A stretch of 5,249 nucleotides of DNA from Deltaproteobacteria bacterium (GTDB lineage: Bacteria > Desulfobacterota > DSM-4660 > Desulfatiglandales > Desulfatiglandaceae). The notes below the pieces were generated by a model. It had not been told where the DNA came from. It ran no database searches and saw nothing but the letters and a program-made list of their open reading frames with translations. Positions 1 to 5,249 of this stretch are shown piece after piece. The stretch's first letter is position 1. Each line of letters starts with the position of its first letter. The stretch spans positions 1 through 5,249 of the forward strand of contig JABGPV010000332.1 in assembly GCA_018644785.1 (NCBI GenBank). Direction: 5' to 3'. The position numbers and the translations under genes were made by a program.

Positions 1-1
1 C

Positions 2-2206
2 TTTTACAGCTGGCTGAATGTTAACGAACAAAAGTGGGATCAGCTGGTCAGCCCGGGAGAACTGATCCTGATCTGCGATGTGGGCGGGGGCACCACGGAT
101 TTCACCCTCATCACGCTACGGGAAAAAGACGGAAAGCCTGTATTTGAAAGGATTGCCGTGGGGGATCACCTGATTCTCGGCGGGGACAACATGGACCTGG
201 CCCTGGCCCATCTCTCGGAGGGCCGGCTTCAGGGCGAGCAAAAGAAAAAATTGAGCATGGGTCGTTGGCAGTCCCTGTGCAACCAGTGTCGCCAGGCCAA
301 AGAAGACATACTGGGGGAGCTTGAAGATGAAAAAACCATCACCCTCATCGGTGAAGGCCGAAAACTGATTGCCGACACCCAAACCAGCAAACTTAATCGT
401 TCGGATGTGGAAGAGGCTATTCTGGACGGATTCTTTCCTCTGGTCTCCCCTGACGAATCGCTCGATCTGAAACCGCGTCAAGGCATGACGGAGTTCGGTC
501 TTCCCTATGCCCAGGACCCTGCCATCACACGGCACTTGGTCCGGTTTCTGGAACAGCATCGAGAAGACTTAAAAGAAACCCTTGATCGAGACAGCATTGA
601 ACCGGACCTGATCATGTTTAACGGCGCGGCACTCAAACCCGCCATCCTTCAGGAGCGTATCCGGGCCGCCGTCTCCACGCGGTTTCATGGAACAGAGGAT
701 TCTCCCCCGAGGATGCTGGTGAACCCGGATCTGGATATTGCGGTCGCCCTGGGCGCATCCTATTACGGGCGGGTCCGAAAGGGATACGGCGTTCAGGTGG
801 ACAGCGGCAGTGCCAGAGGCTACTACCTGGGTGTTCACCTGTCTGAGAAAACAGCCCCCAATGAAAAAAACGGCCATCATGACCCTGAGACGGCCATCTG
901 TCTGGTGGAACGGGGCATGCCCGAGGGAACCCGGAACGAACTCCATGACAAGCATTTTTCCGTTCTGGCCAACCAGCCGGTTCGGTTTCACCTGTACAGT
1001 TCCAGCTATCGCTCAGGAGATGCAGTGGGCGACGTCATCCCCGTGGACGAAACACTGACCACCCTCCCACCCCTTCACACGGTGATCAAATTCGGGAAAA
1101 AAGCCAAAGGGGGCGTCTCCATCCCCGTAAAAGTGGAAGCCCATTACACCGAAATGGGAACACTTGCCCTGTGGTGCCAATCTTTAAAAAGCCCTCACCG
1201 CTGGCGTTTCCAGTTTCAGCTGCGCACCATAGAGCAGCCTGTCGAGGTATCGGACAGGGAGGTGTTTGAAGAATCCCTTGTAAATGAGGTTATTTTACAG
1301 ATCAGAGACACCTTCTCCGGAAAGCCGGCCAAAACCAAAGTCCCCCGTCTCATCAAGGACATCACCCAAACAGTCAACACGCCAAAGGAAAAATGGCCTC
1401 TCGAATTTATTCGCCGAATGGCCGATGAGCTCATGGGTCTGGACTCATCCTGCAAGCGCGGCATTGAACACGAAAGCCGTTGGCTCAACCTGATCGGATT
1501 CTGCATGAGGCCCGGGTTCGGGGATGCCCTGGACGAACACCGTATGGAAAAATTGTGGAAATCTTTCCATACTGGGCCGTTTCATACCAAGAATGTTCAG
1601 GTACGGTCAGAATGGTGGGTGTTGTGGCGCCGGATTGCAGGGGGCCTTTCCGCAAGCCAGCAGCGCCAGATATTCTTGAGCATTTCATCTTTGGTAAAGC
1701 CTGGAAAAGGTGGGAAAAAACCCAATCTCGCACCCCAGGAAGAAATGGAACTATGGATGACACTGGCCAATCTGGAACGACTTTCCAAAGAGGACAAGGC
1801 CGCCAGGGGCAAACAGTTGGTCAAGAATCTTCACCCCAAAAAATCCCGACCCCAGCAGTGGTGGTCTTTATCCAGGATCGGTGCGCGGGAACCCCTTTAC
1901 GGCCCCATTGACCGGATCATTGCTCCCGGGCTGGTGACCACCTGGATCAAAACCATCCTGAGTCAAAACTGGAAAGACCCTCGACCCGTGGGAATGGCCC
2001 TGTCACAGATGGCGCGGCTCACCGGAGACCGAAAACGGGACCTGGACCCCGAGGTCATTCAAAACATCATCGATTGGCTTTCACCCCACGAATGGGCAAC
2101 CTTACATATCCGTGTTCTCAAAGAAGTGGTTCCACTGGCCAATCTGGAGGAAACCCGGATGTTCGGGGAATCCCTGCCCTCGGGGATTCATCTGCGGGTT
2201 GAATAG
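2..2206 (+). CDS. Hsp70-family protein with C-terminal DUF3731-like region (5' end missing)
   Basis: This is the last 734 residues of a divergent DnaK-like ATPase. The frame is open from base 2, and the window cuts into the nucleotide-binding domain. Numbering from base 2, residues 21-35 read LILICDVGGGTTDFT, the phosphate-2 loop of the actin/Hsp70 fold. LGGDNMDLAL follows at 59-68, an adenosine-site strand FNGAALKP at 206-213, and LDIAVALGASYYG at 244-256, which closes the ATPase domain. Residues of about 260-420 are rich in beta strand and resemble a substrate-binding beta domain (VERGMPEGT, then NQPVRFHLYSSS). The C-terminal third is rich in Trp (for example VRSEWWVLWRRIAGGL) and matches what I recall of the DUF3731 family found behind Hsp70 ATPase domains. 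There is no DnaK-type EEVD tail. A cytoplasmic chaperone-like role is likely, but clients are unknown. The usual FNGG is FNGA here. The apparent GTG at 80 is the internal Val of DVGGGTTD, not a start. Confidence 0.93.
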   Translation, partial: FYSWLNVNEQKWDQLVSPGELILICDVGGGTTDFTLITLREKDGKPVFERIAVGDHLILGGDNMDLALAHLSEGRLQGEQKKKLSMGRWQSLCNQCRQAKEDILGELEDEKTITLIGEGRKLIADTQTSKLNRSDVEEAILDGFFPLVSPDESLDLKPRQGMTEFGLPYAQDPAITRHLVRFLEQHREDLKETLDRDSIEPDLIMFNGAALKPAILQERIRAAVSTRFHGTEDSPPRMLVNPDLDIAVALGASYYGRVRKGYGVQVDSGSARGYYLGVHLSEKTAPNEKNGHHDPETAICLVERGMPEGTRNELHDKHFSVLANQPVRFHLYSSSYRSGDAVGDVIPVDETLTTLPPLHTVIKFGKKAKGGVSIPVKVEAHYTEMGTLALWCQSLKSPHRWRFQFQLRTIEQPVEVSDREVFEESLVNEVILQIRDTFSGKPAKTKVPRLIKDITQTVNTPKEKWPLEFIRRMADELMGLDSSCKRGIEHESRWLNLIGFCMRPGFGDALDEHRMEKLWKSFHTGPFHTKNVQVRSEWWVLWRRIAGGLSASQQRQIFLSISSLVKPGKGGKKPNLAPQEEMELWMTLANLERLSKEDKAARGKQLVKNLHPKKSRPQQWWSLSRIGAREPLYGPIDRIIAPGLVTTWIKTILSQNWKDPRPVGMALSQMARLTGDRKRDLDPEVIQNIIDWLSPHEWATLHIRVLKEVVPLANLEETRMFGESLPSGIHLRVE

Positions 2207-2240
2207 GACCTTTGGAAACCCCGATTAAAAGGATAATCGT

Positions 2241-2303
2241 ATGGGGCCGTTTGAAAGAGAGTACAAAACAATGGAAAAACAAGGTGTAGTAGAGGAGCTC
2301 TGA
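2241..2303 (+). CDS. possible 20-residue small ORF or leader peptide upstream of the FAD oxidase
   Basis: An ATG at 2241 opens a 20-codon frame ending with TGA at 2301-2303. It has a good Shine-Dalgarno, AAGGA at 2229-2233, seven bases before the ATG. The peptide begins MGPFEREYKT, is highly charged with an acidic C-terminus (VVEEL), and has no signal peptide or membrane segment. Its codons GAG GAG (2292-2297) are also the Shine-Dalgarno of the next gene, and its stop lies one base before that gene's ATG. Ribosomes finishing here could therefore reinitiate on the oxidase. I do not recognise the peptide. It may be a coupling leader, a small protein, or a chance frame. Length alone gives no statistical support, hence the low confidence. 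Confidence 0.3.
   Translation: MGPFEREYKTMEKQGVVEEL
2292..2297 (+). promoter_or_regulatory. Shine-Dalgarno of the FAD-linked oxidase gene
   Basis: GAGGAG lies seven bases before the ATG at 2305. The oxidase frame has an in-frame TAG at 2290-2292 and no start codon between it and 2305, so this site and ATG fix the start. Confidence 0.8.
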
Positions 2304-2304
2304 T

Positions 2305-3678
2305 ATGATTTCACAGGTTGCCAAGGATGCGTTAAGAACCGTTTTGGGTAATGATTGGTACCTGGATCAACCGGAAGACATTGCCACCTATTCCTATGAC
2401 GGGTTTCTTCCGGAATTCGCGCCGGATGCGATTCTGGTCCCTGAAACCGCGGAGCAGATCGCCCAGATCATGAAAATTGCCAACAAAGATAACATCAACA
2501 TCATTCCCAGGGGGGCCGGTACCAATATCTGCGGCAGTTCGGTGGCGCGGGAGGGGGGCGTCGTCATGGCCTTTCACCGCATGAACAAAATCCTGGAGAT
2601 TCACAAGGAGAGCATGTGTGCAGTGGTTCAGCCCGGCGTGATCAACGGGGATCTGCAAAAAGAAGTGGCGCAATATGATTTGATGTATCCCCCGGATCCG
2701 GCCAGTATGTTTGTTTCCACCATCGGCGGGAACGTTTCCCTGAACGCGGGCGGTCCCAGAGGGGTCAAATACGGCGTCACCCGGGACTATCTGCTGGGGC
2801 TTGAGGTGGTGCTCCCTTCAGGTGAAATCATCAAGACCGGCGGGAAAACCCTCAAAAACGTCAGCGGTTATGACTTGACACGGCTCCTGTGCGGATCTGA
2901 GGGGACCCTGGGGATTTTCACTGAAATCATCCTGAGGCTTGTTCCCCTGCCGTCTGCCAAAACCACTCTTCAGGCCGCCTATGGGGACCTTGACGATGCC
3001 GCCACCACGGTCACCGCCATCATGGCCGCGGGCATGGTGCCCACCACCCTTGAACTGATGGACCGAACGGTGCTCGATGTGATCAGCGATTACGGCGGCG
3101 CGCAATTTAATAGCGATGCCGAGGCCCTGCTGCTCATCGAGGTTGACGGGGACAGGGACCTGGTCAATAAGCAGGGCGAACGGATCGAAGCGCTGTGCCG
3201 GGAAAAAGGGGCCATTGCCGTGGATCGGGCCCACACCCCCGAGGAGGCGGAAAAACTGTGGCAGGCAAGAAGAACGGCTTTTGGCGCCGTGGCAAGCATG
3301 CGGCCCAACTGCATTGTGGAGGACGTTACCGTCCCGGTCAAAAAGCTGCCTGACATTATTCGAAAAGTGGTGAAACTCACCCGAAAGTACGATCTGAAAA
3401 TCGCGGTCCTTGCCCATGCCGGCGACGGCAATCTTCATCCCCTGATCATGACGGACCTTCGTGACCGGGAAGAGATGGACCGGGTAGACCAGATGCTGGA
3501 AGAACTCTGTGAAGCGGCCATTGAGATGGGGGGGACGTTATCCGGAGAACACGGCATCGGTATCGCCAAAGCCCGTTTCATGAATATGGAATTCAGCGAA
3601 ACCTCTCTAGAACTTATGCGGGGCATCAAACGGGTTTTTGACCCCAACAACATCCTGAACCCGGGTAGCTTTCTGTAG
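2305..3678 (+). CDS. glcD: FAD-linked 2-hydroxyacid dehydrogenase (GlcD / D-lactate dehydrogenase type)
   Basis: This 457-residue protein is a complete member of the vanillyl-alcohol-oxidase-fold FAD oxidases. Such enzymes oxidise a 2-hydroxyacid (glycolate, D-lactate, D-2-hydroxyglutarate) to the 2-oxoacid and pass electrons from FAD to a partner. The FAD-binding domain covers about residues 38-218, with PRGAGTNICG at 68-77, the STIGGNVSLNAGG loop at 138-150, KTLKNVSGYDLTRL at 181-194 and GSEGTLGIFTE at 197-207. The C-terminal catalytic domain has LWQARR at 318-323, HAGDGNLHP at 371-379 and SGEHGIG at 413-419. By analogy with human D2HGDH, H371, H378 and E415 are the likely divalent-metal ligands. 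The protein ends in NPGSFL, usual for the family. There is no signal peptide, so it is cytoplasmic. Length fits the shorter bacterial forms; E. coli GlcD is about 40 residues longer. The Fe-S gene downstream is its expected electron partner. Substrate cannot be assigned: D-lactate and glycolate are the leading options. Confidence 0.93.
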   Translation: MISQVAKDALRTVLGNDWYLDQPEDIATYSYDGFLPEFAPDAILVPETAEQIAQIMKIANKDNINIIPRGAGTNICGSSVAREGGVVMAFHRMNKILEIHKESMCAVVQPGVINGDLQKEVAQYDLMYPPDPASMFVSTIGGNVSLNAGGPRGVKYGVTRDYLLGLEVVLPSGEIIKTGGKTLKNVSGYDLTRLLCGSEGTLGIFTEIILRLVPLPSAKTTLQAAYGDLDDAATTVTAIMAAGMVPTTLELMDRTVLDVISDYGGAQFNSDAEALLLIEVDGDRDLVNKQGERIEALCREKGAIAVDRAHTPEEAEKLWQARRTAFGAVASMRPNCIVEDVTVPVKKLPDIIRKVVKLTRKYDLKIAVLAHAGDGNLHPLIMTDLRDREEMDRVDQMLEELCEAAIEMGGTLSGEHGIGIAKARFMNMEFSETSLELMRGIKRVFDPNNILNPGSFL

Positions 3679-3692
3679 CCCTCTCAACATGA

Positions 3693-3697
3693 AAGGA
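3693..3697 (+). promoter_or_regulatory. Shine-Dalgarno of the Fe-S subunit gene
   Basis: AAGGA lies ten bases before the ATG at 3708, inside the 29-base gap after the oxidase stop. The Fe-S frame has a TGA at 3690-3692 and no start codon between it and 3708, so 3708 is the first possible start. A second ATG two codons later (3714) has only the overlapping GGAG at its door and is less likely. Confidence 0.65.
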
Positions 3698-3707
3698 AAC
3701 GGATAAT

Positions 3708-4844
3708 ATGGAGATGAGTCTTATTTCCGCTGAATTTGGCCAATGTATCAAATGCGGCCTCTGCCTGGCCGACTGTCCCGTCAGTCATGAACTTTTCTTA
3801 GAAAAATACACCCCGAGGGGAAAAATTCAACTGGCCAGGGCGTACAGCCAGGGAGAAGCGGCCATCAGCGATCACTACCGGGACATATTTGCCAGGTGCC
3901 TCCTGTGCGGCGCATGTTCCGTGACATGTCCCAGCGGTGTGGACCTTACCAAAGTGTTTACCCACATGCGGAGAGAGATTACCGAAATAAAGGGAATATC
4001 GCCATCCATGAAACCCGCCGTGGATTCACTCATGATGCATCACAATATTTCCCGTGAAGACAACGAAGAAAGGGGAGACTGGCGGGAGGAAATCAAGAAC
4101 CTTCCCGATCATCAGTACGAAAAACCCAAAGCAAAGGTGGTATATTTTGTGGGATGCGTGGCATCTTTTTTCCCCATGGCCCAGGCCATCCCTCAGAATA
4201 TGGTTCGGATACTGTCGGCGGCCCATGTGGATTTCACCGTTCTGGCGGGGGATGAATGGTGCTGCGGCTTTCCCCTGATAGGAGCGGGTGCAGTCGAAAG
4301 CATGGACAAATTCGTACGGCACAACGTTCAGAAAGTACGATCACTTGAAGCCGAAAGCATTGTCTTTTCATGCCCCTCATGTTATCGGATGTGGCGGGAA
4401 TATTATCCCAACGACATCAGGTTGTTCCACTCCACCCAGTTCATCGAACAACTTATCGATGAAAACGCCCTCTCTTTCAACGGGCTCCCCGGGTCCGTCA
4501 CCTATCACGACCCCTGCGATCTCGGTCGAAACGGGGGGGAATACGATGCACCCCGAAAAATCTTAAACGCCATTCCCGGCCTTGAAATGGTTGAAATGGA
4601 AAACATCCGCGCCAAGAGTGTCTGCTGCGGCGGTGGCGGTAACCTGGAAATGACGGACCCCACCCTTTCGGGAAAATTGGCCCGGGGGAAAATCGCTCAA
4701 ATCACGAAAACCGGTGCTGAAACCGTGGTAACCGCCTGCCAGCAATGTGTGAGGACCATCAAAGGCCGTGTCAGGCGGGAAAAAATGGATCTTGAAGTCA
4801 TGGATATTTCGACCGTGGTGGCCCGGGCGCTCTTAAATGTCTAG
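3708..4844 (+). CDS. glcF: Fe-S electron-transfer subunit with two CCG domains (GlcF / HdrB-like)
   Basis: This 378-residue protein is a complete partner subunit for the GlcD-type oxidase. The N-terminus has two ferredoxin-like sites: C13, C16, C19, C23 (CIKCGLCLADCP) and C64, C67, C70, C74 (CLLCGACSVTCP), each predicted to hold one [4Fe-4S] cluster. Two CCG domains follow, both with a full cysteine set: C150, C185-C186, C222, C225 (C-X34-CC-X35-CXXC) and C270, C306-C307, C344, C347 (C-X35-CC-X36-CXXC). In HdrB this pattern binds noncubane [4Fe-4S] clusters; the same chemistry here is inference. There is no membrane span or signal peptide, so it is cytoplasmic or peripheral. Likely role: take electrons from FAD of the oxidase and pass them to a quinone, flavoprotein or other carrier. 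Length is slightly under the roughly 400 residues of E. coli GlcF. The gene lies 29 bases after the oxidase and overlaps the transporter by 8 bases, which supports one operon. LldE, LutA and HdrD share this build, but the adjacent GlcD favours GlcF. Confidence 0.92.
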   Translation: MEMSLISAEFGQCIKCGLCLADCPVSHELFLEKYTPRGKIQLARAYSQGEAAISDHYRDIFARCLLCGACSVTCPSGVDLTKVFTHMRREITEIKGISPSMKPAVDSLMMHHNISREDNEERGDWREEIKNLPDHQYEKPKAKVVYFVGCVASFFPMAQAIPQNMVRILSAAHVDFTVLAGDEWCCGFPLIGAGAVESMDKFVRHNVQKVRSLEAESIVFSCPSCYRMWREYYPNDIRLFHSTQFIEQLIDENALSFNGLPGSVTYHDPCDLGRNGGEYDAPRKILNAIPGLEMVEMENIRAKSVCCGGGGNLEMTDPTLSGKLARGKIAQITKTGAETVVTACQQCVRTIKGRVRREKMDLEVMDISTVVARALLNV

Positions 4845-5249
4845 GGTCAAAAAAGAACGTCTTCCCCAGGGTACTCAGGGGAAAGGATACCCCCCGGGCT
4901 ATTTATCATGGGTCGTCTGGGGGCTGGGCGCCGCTTTTTATCTGAGCGGATTTTTTCAGCGGGTGGCGCCCGCGGTCATGACCGATTATCTGATGGTCGA
5001 CTTCCAGATAGGGGCCGCGGCCCTGGGAAACCTTTCCGCCTACTATTTCTACAGTTATGTGGCCATCCAGATTCCCACAGGCATTCTTGCCGATGCATGG
5101 GGGCCCAGAAAACTGCTGACCGCCGGCTCCTTTGTCGCGGCCCTGGGCGCCTTTCTGTTTGCGGCAGCCCCCACCATCCTGGTGGCCAACGTCGGACGTC
5201 TCCTCATAGGCGTTTCGGTGGGCGTGGCCTGGGTTTCCCTCTTGAAACT
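4837..5249 (+). CDS. MFS transporter, N-terminal part (runs off the right edge)
   Basis: The visible 137 residues are the start of a major facilitator superfamily carrier in the inner membrane. The ATG at 4837 directly follows an in-frame TAA (4834-4836), and no other likely start precedes the first membrane segment. A basic, Gly/Pro-rich tail covers residues 1-23. Likely membrane helices are about 24-47 (including FFQRVAPAV at 39-47), 60-80, 93-111 and 114-136. Between helices 2 and 3 is an MFS motif A variant, GILADAWGPRKL (82-93), with D86, G89, R91 and K92. I see no Shine-Dalgarno before the start; the 8-base overlap with the Fe-S gene suggests translational coupling. The style is like sugar-phosphate/organic-anion MFS permeases. 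From the context it may import the acid oxidised by the upstream enzyme, but substrate and direction are not shown by the sequence. A full MFS protein has about 400 residues and 12 helices, so roughly two thirds lies outside. Confidence 0.88.
   Translation, partial: MSRVKKERLPQGTQGKGYPPGYLSWVVWGLGAAFYLSGFFQRVAPAVMTDYLMVDFQIGAAALGNLSAYYFYSYVAIQIPTGILADAWGPRKLLTAGSFVAALGAFLFAAAPTILVANVGRLLIGVSVGVAWVSLLK

Noticed and set aside
1480..1911. 143-codon frame on + within the Hsp70-like gene
   Set aside because: It overlaps the continuous, motif-bearing Hsp70 frame (SEWWVLWRRIAGGL region) and its product shows no domain, so it is a frame shadow.
2168..2189. Perfect 7-bp inverted repeat GAATCCC / GGGATTC with an 8-base loop near the end of the Hsp70-like gene
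   Set aside because: It lies inside the coding sequence and is not followed by a T-run, so it does not read as an intrinsic terminator.
2212..2237. Possible sigma-70 promoter: TTGGAA at 2212-2217 and GATAAT at 2232-2237
   Set aside because: The spacer is only 14 bases, the -35 is weak, and the -10 overlaps the AAGGA ribosome site of the small ORF. Both readings cannot easily be right.
2818..3438. Long antisense open frame (206 codons) opposite the FAD oxidase
   Set aside because: It is the mirror of a well-supported GC-rich gene, has no recognisable domain, and the sense protein has clear family motifs along the whole overlap.
4848..4855. CAAAAAAG run at the start of the transporter as a slippery frameshift site
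   Set aside because: The A-AAA-AAG register does not match the zero frame of either overlapping gene, and the transporter frame is intact without a shift.
4869..4892. Short inverted repeat GGGTA / TACCC after the Fe-S gene
   Set aside because: The stem is only 5 bp, no T-run follows, and it lies within the transporter coding region.

Overview
The window carries one strand of tightly packed protein-coding genes, all on +, with moderately high GC and no RNA gene, mobile element, CRISPR array or long non-coding stretch that I can see. The gene set is a divergent Hsp70-like protein, a GlcD-type FAD oxidase, a partner Fe-S protein with two HdrB-like CCG domains, and an MFS transporter. It fits an anaerobic or facultative bacterium. 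The style of the FAD/Fe-S pair and the transporter is most like Desulfobacterota (sulfate-reducer relatives), but that placement is inference from family resemblance, not from a marker gene.

Layout. Bases 2-2206 hold the 3' part of an Hsp70-family gene. The window starts inside its ATPase domain, just before the second phosphate motif, so the N-terminus and start are missing. A 98-base gap (2207-2304) follows and contains a possible 20-codon small ORF (2241-2303) with its own Shine-Dalgarno; it stops one base before the next gene. Bases 2305-3678 encode the complete FAD-linked oxidase. After 29 bases, 3708-4844 encode the complete Fe-S subunit. An MFS transporter starts at 4837, overlapping the Fe-S gene by 8 bases, and runs off the right edge at 5249.

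How they fit together. The oxidase, Fe-S protein and transporter look like one operon for uptake and oxidation of a 2-hydroxyacid such as D-lactate or glycolate. FAD in the GlcD-like subunit would take electrons from the acid, the Fe-S subunit (two cubane [4Fe-4S] sites plus two CCG sites) would carry them on, and the MFS protein would plausibly bring in the substrate. The exact substrate and electron acceptor cannot be read from the sequence. The Hsp70-like gene belongs to a separate functional group; no convincing terminator or promoter separates it from the operon, so whether they share a transcript is open.

I see no clear sign of a wholly new system. The items most worth a second look are the small ORF coupled to the oxidase start, the pairing of a glcDF-type dehydrogenase with an MFS carrier without a GlcE subunit in view, and the altered adenosine-site motif in the Hsp70-like protein.
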